This document shows positions 40,476-48,967 of a stretch of 64,000 bases of DNA, piece by piece. The translations under genes and the position numbers were made by a program. How positions within the stretch are numbered: position 1 is the first letter of the stretch; each line of letters opens with the position of its first letter. A model generated the notes under the pieces. The model searched no databases. It was given only the letters and a program-made list of their open reading frames with translations, and was not told where the DNA came from. Source of the DNA: Luteibacter anthropi (GTDB lineage: Bacteria; Pseudomonadota; Gammaproteobacteria; Xanthomonadales; Rhodanobacteraceae); the NCBI RefSeq assembly GCF_011759365.1, contig NZ_JAARLZ010000015.1, positions 1-64,000 of the forward strand, read 5' to 3'.

Positions 40476-41165
40476 ATGGCCCGCAGCATCGCCATCGTCG
40501 AAGACGAACCCCTGATCCGTGCCAACTATGTCGAGGCGCTCAATCGCTTCGGCTATGAGGCGCGGGGGTACGGCTCGCGCGCCGAGGCATCCAACGCCTT
40601 CGCCATGCGTTTGCCGGAGCTGGTGATCATCGACATCGGCCTGGGCGACGAGCCGGAAGGCGGCTTCGACCTGTGCCGCGAACTGCGTGCCAAGTCGGCC
40701 ACGCTGCCGCTGATCTTCCTCACCGCGCGCGATTCGGATTTCGACGTGATCTCCGGCCTGCGCCTGGGCGCCGACGATTACCTGTCGAAGGACACCAGCC
40801 TGCACCAGCTCGCCGCGCGCATCGCGGCGCTGTTCCGCCGCATCGAGTCGCTGAAGACGCCGGCGGCGAGCGAGACGGTGATCGAGCATGGTCCGCTGCG
40901 CCTGGAATCCGAGCGCATGCGGGTCACCTGGAACAACATCGAGATTCCGCTCACCGTCACCGAGTTCTGGATGGTGCACACGCTGGTGCGTTTCCCCGGC
41001 CACGTGAAGAACCGCGACCAGCTCATGCGCGAAGCGGAACTGGTGGTGGACGATGCCACCATCACCTCGCACATCAAGCGCATCCGCAAGAAGTTCGTGG
41101 CGCTGGCGCCAGACTTCGACGCCATCGAAACGGTGCATGGCGTCGGCTACCGCTGGACACCCTGA
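40476..41165 (+). CDS. OmpR-type response regulator (dedicated-sortase-system-like)
   Basis: A 229-residue response regulator. Receiver domain with phospho-Asp D53 (LVIIDIGLGDEPEGG), switch T83 and K105; winged-helix effector domain with LTVTEFWMVHTLVRFPGHVKN and ITSHIKRIRKKF. The sequence resembles regulators annotated as the proteobacterial dedicated sortase system response regulator (TIGR03787 type), from memory. No sortase or LPXTG-like gene is seen in this window. The partner kinase follows after a REP pair. Confidence 0.9.
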   Translation: MARSIAIVEDEPLIRANYVEALNRFGYEARGYGSRAEASNAFAMRLPELVIIDIGLGDEPEGGFDLCRELRAKSATLPLIFLTARDSDFDVISGLRLGADDYLSKDTSLHQLAARIAALFRRIESLKTPAASETVIEHGPLRLESERMRVTWNNIEIPLTVTEFWMVHTLVRFPGHVKNRDQLMREAELVVDDATITSHIKRIRKKFVALAPDFDAIETVHGVGYRWTP

Positions 41166-41173
41166 TCGGTCGC

Positions 41174-41251
41174 TGTAGGAGCGCGCCTCGCGCGCGACCG
41201 TCCCTGCGATATCTTCCAGACACCCGGTCGCGCGCAAGGCGCGCTCCTACA
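41174..41251. repeat. REP pair between regulator and kinase
   Basis: Forward REP about 41174-41200 and reverse REP about 41224-41251. It splits the two genes of a two-component system and may affect relative expression. Confidence 0.9.
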
Positions 41252-41262
41252 ACAGCCCTGGT

Positions 41263-43266
41263 ATGACGCTTCGTCGCAAACTTCTTCTCGTCGCCCTCTG
41301 CACACTGGCCCTGCCGGTGGCCGGATGGCTGTACGTGCGCCAGATGGAAACCCTGCTGCGCGAAGGCCAGGCGCAGGCACTGGTGGCTTCCGCCCGCGCA
41401 CTCGCGCGCAGCCTCGTCGTGGTGGACGCGCCGCTGCCGCCGGCCGGCAAATCCTGGTACGTGCAGCGGACCAACGTGCCCATCACCGTCGACGGTTACG
41501 GCGATGACTGGGCACCGCTGAGTCCCTGGGCGCAGTCGCTGGATCGCAACGGCCGGGTGATGCTGGCCGAGGACGATCACTGGTTCTACGTCTATGTCGA
41601 CGTACGCGCGCCATCGCGCCGTCGTGCGGATGCGGGTGATCGCCTGGCCCTCTCGGCCGATCATCTGATCGTGTCCATCGCCAGCGGCGACGATGCGCAG
41701 CGCTACCTGCTGGCGAGCGCCGCACCCGGCCCCACCACGGCCATCGCACTTGATCCCGGTGCCGGCGTGCTACCCGACCGGATCAACGCCCAGTGGCAGG
41801 AAGACGGCGGCGGCTTTCATGCGGAATTCCGCCTGCCGCGTGGGCTGCGCCTCGATCACTTCGGCATCGGCGTGCACCTGGCCGCCGATGGCGGTGGCGA
41901 GCCGTTGTCTGCCGACAACCGGCCGCTGCTCGATTTCTCCACGGCGCTGTCGCAGGAGCTGGCGCGTCTGGCGCCCGATGGCGTGCGGGTGCGCGTGCTG
42001 TCGCCCGATGCATGGCTGCTGGGGCAGGCCGGCAAGCTGTCGCTGCCGGACATGCCGGCTGCCGATCGTCCGGGCTGGTTCGCGTCGCTGGTCTACCGTT
42101 CGTTGCTCGCCACGCGCCTGGACGATGCCGCTCCCTGGGCCGAGGATGCTCCACGCATCGACCTGCCCGAGGTGCGTCGTGCGCTCCAGCAGGATCACCC
42201 CTCCACGGCATGGCGTGCCGGCGAGGCACGCGGCAGCGTGGTGCTGGCGGCGGCGATGCCGGTGACCATGCGCGGCAAGCTGCACGGCGTGGTGCTGCTG
42301 GAACAGCCCAGCCGCTCCGTACCGCTGCTGGCGAACCGGGCATTGTTCGGCCTGCTGATCACCAGCTTTGCCGTGCTGCTGGTGGCCGGTGGCGTATTGC
42401 TGCTGTTTGCCACGCGGCTCACCTTCCGCCTGCGTCGCCTGCGCAATGCCGCCGAGCGCGCGCAGCGGAACGACGGACGGCTGGACGGCCCCTTCCCCCT
42501 CACCGATGCCACCGACGAGCTGGGTGACCTCGCGCGCAGCTTCGAGCGCCTGTTCGAGGTGGTGGGTGGCTATACGGATTACCTGCGAACGCTGGCTTCC
42601 AAGCTGTCGCATGAGCTCAATACGCCCCTGGCGATCGTGAAGTCGTCGCTGGACAACCTCGATCATGCCGGCCTGCCGAAGGAGGCCGAGCCCTACCTGG
42701 CGCGTGCCCGCGATGGCGTGGCCCGTCTCGGTGCGCTGGTGCGCGCCATGAGCGAGGCCAGCCGCATGGAGCGCGCCATCGCCGCGGCCGAAGCCGAGGA
42801 CGTAGACCTGGCCGAGATCGTGCGCGGCTGCGCCGAGGGGTATCGCGGGCTGGCCGGCCAGCGGCGTATCCAGACCGAGCTGCCGCCCGGCCCGGTGCGC
42901 ATGCACGTGGCCCCCGAGCTGATCGCCCAGGCGCTCGACAAGCTGTTCGACAACGCCTTGTCCTTCACCCCGGCCGACGGCTGGCTGCGCATCGGCCTGC
43001 GGCCGGTGGCCGACGGCGCCGAGATCGAGCTGGCCAACCAGGGACCGCCCCTGCCGGAGGCCATGCAGGGCCGCCTGTTCGATTCGCTGGTGAGCCTGCG
43101 CGACAAGGCCACCCCAGGCGATGCCCCACATCTGGGCCTGGGCCTCTACGTCGTGCGCCTCGTGGCCGAACGCCACAGCGGCACCGCCAGCGCCCGCAAC
43201 ATCGACGACGGCGTCGCCTTCACCCTCCACCTGCGCGGCATGCCCCGACAACGCCTCTCCGTGTAG
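41263..43266 (+). CDS. Sensor histidine kinase with carbohydrate-binding-like sensor
   Basis: A 667-residue membrane kinase. TM1 about 8-25; a large periplasmic region (about 30-355) that starts with a CBM9/DOMON-like fold (VPITVDGYGDDWAPLSPW ... DHWFYVYVDV); TM2 about 361-383; HAMP; HisKA with H450 (KLSHELNTPLAIVKSSLDNL); and the ATPase domain with DKLFDNALSF and LGLGLYVVRLVAE. The whole resembles the kinase partner of the dedicated-sortase regulator family. The start at 41263 lies 12 bases after a REP. The TAG stop (LSV-TAG) falls at the left end of a degenerate REP. Confidence 0.9.
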   Translation: MTLRRKLLLVALCTLALPVAGWLYVRQMETLLREGQAQALVASARALARSLVVVDAPLPPAGKSWYVQRTNVPITVDGYGDDWAPLSPWAQSLDRNGRVMLAEDDHWFYVYVDVRAPSRRRADAGDRLALSADHLIVSIASGDDAQRYLLASAAPGPTTAIALDPGAGVLPDRINAQWQEDGGGFHAEFRLPRGLRLDHFGIGVHLAADGGGEPLSADNRPLLDFSTALSQELARLAPDGVRVRVLSPDAWLLGQAGKLSLPDMPAADRPGWFASLVYRSLLATRLDDAAPWAEDAPRIDLPEVRRALQQDHPSTAWRAGEARGSVVLAAAMPVTMRGKLHGVVLLEQPSRSVPLLANRALFGLLITSFAVLLVAGGVLLLFATRLTFRLRRLRNAAERAQRNDGRLDGPFPLTDATDELGDLARSFERLFEVVGGYTDYLRTLASKLSHELNTPLAIVKSSLDNLDHAGLPKEAEPYLARARDGVARLGALVRAMSEASRMERAIAAAEAEDVDLAEIVRGCAEGYRGLAGQRRIQTELPPGPVRMHVAPELIAQALDKLFDNALSFTPADGWLRIGLRPVADGAEIELANQGPPLPEAMQGRLFDSLVSLRDKATPGDAPHLGLGLYVVRLVAERHSGTASARNIDDGVAFTLHLRGMPRQRLSV

Positions 43267-43390
43267 GCGCGCGCCTGCGCGCAACCGGATAAACCGGAAT
43301 GGCATCCCCTGTAGGAGCGCGCCTCGCGCGCGACCGGTTTTGGCTTGAACGTTCCGGTTTATCCGGTCGCGCGCAAGGCGCGCTCCTACA
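43262..43390. repeat. Three REPs between kinase and trpE
   Basis: A degenerate forward copy 43262-43287 (TGTAGGCGCGCGCCTGCGCG) that holds the kinase stop codon, a forward copy 43310-43337 and a reverse copy 43363-43390. Confidence 0.9.
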
Positions 43391-43452
43391 GGGGCGTGCC
43401 TCTGGTCGTCGGCTGGGCCTACAATCGGGAGTCACCCCTCAATGCACTCCCC

Positions 43453-44928
43453 ATGATCTCCCGCGAACAATTCGACGCCTACGCCGCGCAGGGCCACACC
43501 CGCATCCCGCTGGTGCGCGAGGTCTTCTCCGACCTCGATACCCCGCTGTCGGTGTACCTGAAACTGGCCGACGGCCCGTATACCTTCCTGTTCGAGTCGG
43601 TCGAGGGCGGCGCCACCTGGGGACGCCACTCCATCATCGGCCTGCCGGCGCGGCGCGTGTATCGCCTGCGCGGCCACGAGCTGGAAGTGGAAGAAAGTGG
43701 CGAGGTGGTCGAGCGCCGTCACCTCGACGACCCGCTCGCCGAGATCGAAGTACTGCGCAAGCAGTACGACGTGCCCAGGCTGCCCGGCCTGCCGGACTTC
43801 ACCGGCGGTCTCGTCGGCTATTTCGGCTTCGAGACCATCGGCTACATCGAAGAACGCCTCGCCCAGTGGGACAAGCGCGACGAACTGGGCACGCCCGACG
43901 TCCTGCTCATGCTGGCCGACGAAGTGGCCGTGTTCGACAACCTCAAGGGCCGTCTGTACCTCATCGTGCATGCCGACCCCTCGCGTCCGCAGGCCTACGC
44001 GGAAGCCTCGCGCCGCCTCGACGCGCTGGCCTTCCGCCTGCGCCAGGGCGGCGTGTCGTATCCGCAGCTGCTGCAGCCTGCGGCGCTCGATGAATCCGAT
44101 TTCAAATCCTCGTTCACCCGCGAGGAATACGAAGCCATGGTGCGCACGGCGCAGGAGTACATCCGTGCCGGCGACATCTTCCAGGTGGTGCCCTCGCAGC
44201 GCCTGAGCATCGGCTTCAACGCGCGGCCCGTGGACGTCTACCGCGCCCTGCGTGCGATGAATCCCTCGCCGTACATGTTCTTCATCGACATCGGTACCAC
44301 GCAGATCGTCGGCTCGTCGCCGGAAATCCTCGTGCGCCTGAAGAACGGCCGCGTGGTGCTGCGTCCCATCGCCGGCACGCGTCGCCGTGGCAAGGACGAA
44401 GCCGAAGACACCGCGCTCGAAACCGAGCTGCTGGCCGACCCGAAGGAGCGCGCCGAACACCTGATGCTGATCGACCTCGGCCGCAACGACGTGGGCCGGG
44501 TGAGCGAGACGGGCACGGTAGAGCTTACGGAATCCTTCGTGGTGGAGCGCTACTCCCACGTGATGCACATCGTGTCCCAGGTGGAAGGCAACCTGAAGGG
44601 CGACATGTCGTACATGGACGTCATCAAGGCCACCTTCCCGGCGGGCACGGTCAGCGGCGCGCCGAAGATCCGCGCGCTGGAGATCATTCAGGAGCTGGAA
44701 CCCTTCAAGCGCAACATCTACGCCGGTGCCATCGGCTGGCTGGGCTGGTGGGGCGATGCGGACACCGCCATCGCGATCCGCACGGCGGTCATCCAGGACG
44801 GCCGCCTGCATGTGCAGGCCGGCGGCGGCGTGGTCTACGACTCCGACCCGGGCGCCGAGTGGGAAGAAACCATGAACAAGGGCCGCGCGCTGTTCCGCGC
44901 CGTGGCGCAGGCGGCCAAGGGGCTTTAA
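43453..44928 (+). CDS. trpE: Anthranilate synthase component I
   Basis: A 491-residue chorismate-using enzyme that makes anthranilate with TrpG in tryptophan synthesis. N-terminal feedback region with FLFESVEGGATWGRHSIIG, and the chorismate-binding domain with YIRAGDIFQVVPSQRL, GSSPEILVRL, RPIAGTRRRGKDEAED, LIDLGRNDVGRV and FPAGTVSGAPKIRALEII. The start at 43453 (MISREQFDAY) is the family start. trpG, trpD and trpC are not in the window. A secreted UbiC-like gene starts 3 bases after its stop. Confidence 0.95.
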   Translation: MISREQFDAYAAQGHTRIPLVREVFSDLDTPLSVYLKLADGPYTFLFESVEGGATWGRHSIIGLPARRVYRLRGHELEVEESGEVVERRHLDDPLAEIEVLRKQYDVPRLPGLPDFTGGLVGYFGFETIGYIEERLAQWDKRDELGTPDVLLMLADEVAVFDNLKGRLYLIVHADPSRPQAYAEASRRLDALAFRLRQGGVSYPQLLQPAALDESDFKSSFTREEYEAMVRTAQEYIRAGDIFQVVPSQRLSIGFNARPVDVYRALRAMNPSPYMFFIDIGTTQIVGSSPEILVRLKNGRVVLRPIAGTRRRGKDEAEDTALETELLADPKERAEHLMLIDLGRNDVGRVSETGTVELTESFVVERYSHVMHIVSQVEGNLKGDMSYMDVIKATFPAGTVSGAPKIRALEIIQELEPFKRNIYAGAIGWLGWWGDADTAIAIRTAVIQDGRLHVQAGGGVVYDSDPGAEWEETMNKGRALFRAVAQAAKGL

Positions 44929-44931
44929 GCC

Positions 44932-45603
44932 ATGCATACCCGTATCCTCATCGCTGCCGGTTCCATCGCTGTCATGGCCGCCACCAGCAATGCTCCCGTG
45001 CAGGCCCGCGAAGCGTGGAGCGACGACGTCGCCTCGCGCACGCAGGCCCTGGCCTTGCTGGAAACCCTCAACGCCGACCTGCTCAGCCATCCCAGCGCCA
45101 CGCTCACGCTGGAGCGCTGGTGCGGCGATCACGGACTGGCCGGTGAGGCGAAGATCCTCGCCCGGCGCGTGAAGGGACAGGACAAGCCGCTGGCGGATGA
45201 AGATCGCAAGACGCTGGGCATCGGCGCCGACGAGCCGGTGCGCTATCGCCGCGTGCAGCTGGCCTGCGGCGAGCATGTGCTTTCCGAGGCGGATAACTGG
45301 TATGTCCCCGCGCGGCTTACGCCGGAGATGAACCATATCCTCGACACCACCGACCAGCCGTTCGGCAAGGTCGTGCAGGACCTCCACTTCCGCCGCCAGA
45401 CGATCAGCGCCGACCTCCTGTGGGCGCCGCTGCCGAAGGGCTGGGAAATGGACACCCCGCTGCCGGCACCGCGTGCGGGCGCGCTGACGATTCCGCACGA
45501 GGTGCTGAGGCATCGTGCGGTGCTGTACACGGCCGCCAACGAGCCTTTCAGCCTGGTGGTCGAGACCTACACCTCCGAAGTGCTGGCGTTCGGCAAGCGC
45601 TGA
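44932..45603 (+). CDS. Secreted protein with chorismate-lyase-like C-terminal half
   Basis: A 223-residue protein with a signal peptide (1-25, PVQA). The central part (VRYRRVQLACGEHVLSEADN, then WYVPARLTPEMNHILDTTDQ and PFGKVVQ) follows the order of UbiC-type chorismate lyases: an R-x-V-x-L strand with a CG turn, then VPA, then PLG-like PFG. The likeness is by eye and weak, and active-site residues cannot be confirmed. It begins 3 bases after trpE, so it is probably cotranscribed. Function is unknown; an enzyme role on chorismate would be odd for an exported protein. Confidence 0.7.
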   Translation: MHTRILIAAGSIAVMAATSNAPVQAREAWSDDVASRTQALALLETLNADLLSHPSATLTLERWCGDHGLAGEAKILARRVKGQDKPLADEDRKTLGIGADEPVRYRRVQLACGEHVLSEADNWYVPARLTPEMNHILDTTDQPFGKVVQDLHFRRQTISADLLWAPLPKGWEMDTPLPAPRAGALTIPHEVLRHRAVLYTAANEPFSLVVETYTSEVLAFGKR

Positions 45604-45623
45604 GGGGCTAATTTTCGGCTTCG

Positions 45624-45754
45624 CCGGTCGCGCGCGAGGCGCGCTCCTACAGGGAGGCGCTAGTCTGGTCGTGCTGCTGCTTGATGGTCGCGCGCGAGGC
45701 GCGCTCCTACAAGTCGCCGATGTCCTTGTAGGAGCGCGCCTTGCGCGCGACCGG
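45624..45754. repeat. Three REPs (two reverse, one forward)
   Basis: Reverse copies at about 45624-45651 and 45686-45711 and a forward copy at about 45727-45754. The order reverse-reverse-forward differs from the usual pair. Confidence 0.9.
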
Positions 45755-45868
45755 CAAAGCCACAACGCCCGGCCGCGCGACCCCACCACCCAGGCCTAGA
45801 CCATCAGGCCGATTGCCTCACTGATCCAACGATACGACCCTGTCCCCGTCACCCACGGAGGACATCCC

Positions 45869-46339
45869 ATGAGCGTGTCGAGCTTTCACGGTGCCCGGAT
45901 CGCCACCGTCACGCCCAGCGCCGCCGCCATCGGCGCGCTGCTCACTGTCGCGGGTACTCCGCGGCTTGGCCCCCAGCCAAACTCCCTCGACAACGCCGTC
46001 AGCGGTGCCACCCACTGGGTGCGCCTGGCCGACGGCAGGCGTTCCGATGCCATGTGGCTGGAAGCCGGGGCCTTGATGCAGAAGCGCGTGCCGCGCGGCG
46101 AATGGCAACGCTACCTGCGCCGGATACGGATCGACCGCGGGCCGCTGCAATCGCGCGAGTGGTTCGAGGTGACGCGTGTCCGCGATCCCGTGGGCCTGCC
46201 GGAAGGCGATTACCTCAACGTGATCTTCATCGCGCACTTCGTCCATGCGACGCAGTACGAGACCGTGTCGTTGGCACCCGGGGCGCAGGGCTGGTTACCG
46301 GTCGGGTACGTCGTGCGCCCGGTGCAGCGGGAAGCCTGA
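45869..46339 (+). CDS. DUF4019-like protein
   Basis: A 156-residue protein. The region MWLEAGALMQKRVPRGEWQR followed by RGPLQSREWFEVTRV, GLPEGDYLNVIFIAHF and YETVSLAPGAQGWLPVGYVV matches the DUF4019 pattern known from many proteobacteria. The first 30 residues are mildly hydrophobic (IGALLTVAGTP) but not a clear signal peptide. GGAGG lies upstream of the ATG. Function unknown. Confidence 0.78.
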   Translation: MSVSSFHGARIATVTPSAAAIGALLTVAGTPRLGPQPNSLDNAVSGATHWVRLADGRRSDAMWLEAGALMQKRVPRGEWQRYLRRIRIDRGPLQSREWFEVTRVRDPVGLPEGDYLNVIFIAHFVHATQYETVSLAPGAQGWLPVGYVVRPVQREA

Positions 46340-46372
46340 GGATGCAGGTATCACAAGCGGAAGCACACACCC

Positions 46373-46460
46373 TGTAGGAGCGCGCCTTGCGCGCGACCGG
46401 ACGCTGCGATCATGTTCAACGTTCGCGCAATACCGGTCGCGCGCAAGGCGCGCTCCTACA
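46373..46460. repeat. REP pair
   Basis: Forward REP about 46373-46400 and reverse REP about 46433-46460, between the DUF4019-like gene and the next small gene. Confidence 0.9.
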
Positions 46461-46518
46461 AGAGCGGCGAAGGCGCAATGACGGCATACTGACCCGCCGA
46501 CTCCCCCAAGGCCTTCGC

Positions 46519-46833
46519 ATGACAGACCAGGACATCCCCGCGCGCGAATACACCCGGCCGCCGATGACGCGTGGCGTCGATCCGCAGCGCATGAACTGGC
46601 TATGGCAACTGGTGTTGCAGGCTACCGATCTCGACCCCGCTGACGTGCGCCAGGCCCTCAACGCCATCGGCGTGCCGGCCACCGACCAGCGCATCGCCAG
46701 CTGGCAGGCCTCGGACCGGGACGACAACTATTTCCCGCTCACCCTCGCGGAAATGGAGCGCAACCTGCGCGCGGTCATCGCGTGGAAAGCCAGGAGCGCG
46801 CAGGTTGCCGGCGAAGGCGCCGATCAGGAATAA
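46519..46833 (+). CDS. Hypothetical small helical protein
   Basis: A 104-residue protein with no signal or membrane segment. The core RMNWLWQLVLQATDLDPADV, then ALNAIGVPATDQRIASWQAS and EMERNLRAVIAWK, resembles one half of a DUF1456 (YehS) repeat in the spacing of hydrophobic and D/W residues; this is tentative. Start at 46519 avoids reading through the REP. Its last 10 bases overlap the 3' end of the aminopeptidase gene on the other strand. Confidence 0.65.
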   Translation: MTDQDIPAREYTRPPMTRGVDPQRMNWLWQLVLQATDLDPADVRQALNAIGVPATDQRIASWQASDRDDNYFPLTLAEMERNLRAVIAWKARSAQVAGEGADQE

Positions 46834-48197
46834 CGTTCGGACAGGAAGCGGAAGAACGCGCGCAGGCCCTGGGCCTCGCCACCGCGCGGATGCGCCGGGC
46901 GGTCGCCGTCGTTCCACGAGTAGGTGTCCAGGTGCATCCAGTTCTGGCTGTCGGGAATGAAGCGCTCCATATACAGCGCCGCCGTGATGGCACCGGCATG
47001 ACGCGACGGCCCCGCATTGGCAAAGTCCGCGAGGTAGGAATCCAGCATGCGACGGTACGGACGCCACAGCGGCAGGCGCCACATCGGATCGTGCACGGCC
47101 TCGGCCGAACCGATCACGTGATCGGCGAGCTGGTCGCGGTTGGTGAACAACGCGGGTAGGTCCGGACCCAGCGCAATACGCGCGGCACCGGTGAGCGTGG
47201 CGAAATCCACGATGAGATCCGGCGCCTGCTCGGCCGCGAAGGCGAGGGCGTCGCACAGGACCAGGCGACCCTCGGCATCGGTGTTGTCCACTTCCACCGA
47301 ATGACCGCCGCGCGTGCGAATGATCTCACCCGGACGCATGGCATTACCGGCGATGGCGTTCTCCACGGCAGGCACCAGCAGGGTGAGGCGCACCGGCAGA
47401 CGGGCGCGCATCACCAGGCCGGCCAGCGCAATCGCATGCGCCGCGCCGCCCATGTCCTTCTTCATCCAGCGCATGCCGTCGGACGGCTTGATGTCCAGGC
47501 CGCCCGTGTCGAAGCACACGCCCTTGCCGACGATGACCAGCTTGGGGTTGGAGTTCTTGCCCCAGGTGAGCTCGATGAGGCGTGGCGGACGATGGCTGGC
47601 GCGACCCACGGCGTGGATGGTGGGGAAGTTGGCTTCCAGCAGTTCGTCGCCCACCCACTCGCGCACCTTCGCCTTGTGCTCGGCGGCATGCGCATGGATC
47701 GCCTCGGACAACTGCTCCGGCCCCATGTCTTCGGTGGGCGTGTTCACGAGGTCGCGCACCTGCGCGGTGGCCTCGATCAGCGGCTGCAACGTGCGCAGGG
47801 TGGAGCCGTCGACGCACAGCGAGGCCGGTTCGCGGCCCGTGCTGCGGTAACGCTCGAAGCGATAGGCACCCAATGCCCAGCCGAGCGCCAGCAGCTCGTG
47901 ATCGTCGATGACGCCATCCTCGACCAGCTCGTAGGAGCCTTCCGGCAGCCTGCGCGCCAGGTCGCCCAGTGCGGACACCGGGTCGGCGCGATCCACGCCC
48001 ACCAGTACGCGATGGATGTGGCCCTTGGCGTCGGGAAGCAGCGCCAGGGCGCCAGGCGTGGGACGGAAGCCGGTCGCCGCCAGCCACTGGCGGTGTGTCG
48101 CGCTGAGCCTTGCCTCGACCGCGGCCATGCCGGCGGCGTCGACGGTTTCGATGGCGACGACGTTACGTTTTCCAGACTTGCGTTCGATCAACGACAT
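46824..48197 (-). CDS. Leucyl aminopeptidase family (M17) protein
   Basis: A 457-residue di-metal aminopeptidase. Metal and catalytic residues are in place: K225 and D230 in VGKGVCFDTGG, K237, D248 in KKDMGG, and the M17 signature NTDAEGR at 305-311. The N-terminal domain is shorter and diverged compared with PepA, so a PepB-like or cytosol-aminopeptidase relative is possible. It cleaves N-terminal residues in peptide turnover. Convergent with the small gene before it; its start is 68 bases left of the HAD gene's end. Confidence 0.92.
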   Translation of the reverse strand: MSLIERKSGKRNVVAIETVDAAGMAAVEARLSATHRQWLAATGFRPTPGALALLPDAKGHIHRVLVGVDRADPVSALGDLARRLPEGSYELVEDGVIDDHELLALGWALGAYRFERYRSTGREPASLCVDGSTLRTLQPLIEATAQVRDLVNTPTEDMGPEQLSEAIHAHAAEHKAKVREWVGDELLEANFPTIHAVGRASHRPPRLIELTWGKNSNPKLVIVGKGVCFDTGGLDIKPSDGMRWMKKDMGGAAHAIALAGLVMRARLPVRLTLLVPAVENAIAGNAMRPGEIIRTRGGHSVEVDNTDAEGRLVLCDALAFAAEQAPDLIVDFATLTGAARIALGPDLPALFTNRDQLADHVIGSAEAVHDPMWRLPLWRPYRRMLDSYLADFANAGPSRHAGAITAALYMERFIPDSQNWMHLDTYSWNDGDRPAHPRGGEAQGLRAFFRFLSERYS

Positions 48198-48265
48198 TAC
48201 GGCTCCCGTGCCTCGCGGTCGTTGGCAACCGCGACAATGGATGATTGCAATTGAAGGCCGCTATT

Positions 48266-48964
48266 CTACCGGCGCGCATCGACCGAGTTGTCAATCCAGT
48301 CGGCAAGAGCGGTCATGTCGGCGAACTCGAAATCGGGTGTGGGGCCATGCGACCAGCGCTCGCCCGTGCGATTCAGCCACACCGTGCGCAGCCCGGCTTC
48401 GCGGGCACCCACCACGTCCAGCAGCGGGTCGTCGCCGACATGCAGGATCTCGGCTGGGCTCACGCCCAGCTCGTGGGCTGCGGCGAGGAAGATCTTCGGG
48501 TCTGGCTTGGCAAAGCCCACGCGGCCGGCGCTGAGGCGGGCCTTGAACAGGTGGTGCAGGCCGATCATTTCCAGGTCGGCATTGCCGTTGGACACGCTGG
48601 CGATAGGCACTTTCGCAGCGATGCGTTCCAGGGCCGCGAGGCTGTCGGGATACAGCTCGACGTTGTTGCGTGCCACGTAATAGATGCGCCAGAGCTCTTC
48701 GACCGGGGCATCCTCGATGCCGCAGGTGGCGAAGGCGTGGCGGATGGTGAGGCGACGCTGCTCGCTGAAATCGTGGGCGAGGTGCGGGTAGTCGCTGGAG
48801 ATCTTCTCGCGCAGTTCGCGCATGGCCTGGATAGGCCATGCGCTGGCAACCGCGGGGTGATGCTCCTTGAGCCAGCGATCGGCGCAGTGCTCGGCCTCGA
48901 TCAGGGCCGGCAGTACCGGCCACAGGGTGTCATCGAGGTCGAGCGAGACGGCGCGGATCAGCAC
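48266..48964 (-). CDS. HAD-superfamily phosphatase (YigB-like)
   Basis: A 232-residue HAD subfamily IA hydrolase: motif I SLDLDDTLWP (D9, D11), motif II SVSNGN, motif III lysine in GFAKPDP and motif IV GDDPLLDVVGA. It resembles YigB, which acts on flavin precursors, but the substrate cannot be read. It is separated by 3 bases from the upstream PstS-LysM gene on the same strand. Confidence 0.88.
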   Translation of the reverse strand: MLIRAVSLDLDDTLWPVLPALIEAEHCADRWLKEHHPAVASAWPIQAMRELREKISSDYPHLAHDFSEQRRLTIRHAFATCGIEDAPVEELWRIYYVARNNVELYPDSLAALERIAAKVPIASVSNGNADLEMIGLHHLFKARLSAGRVGFAKPDPKIFLAAAHELGVSPAEILHVGDDPLLDVVGAREAGLRTVWLNRTGERWSHGPTPDFEFADMTALADWIDNSVDARR

Positions 48965-48967
48965 GGC

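Noticed and set aside
43267-43452. trp leader/attenuator before trpE
   Set aside because: No short Trp-rich leader peptide or alternative hairpins; the gap is made of REPs.
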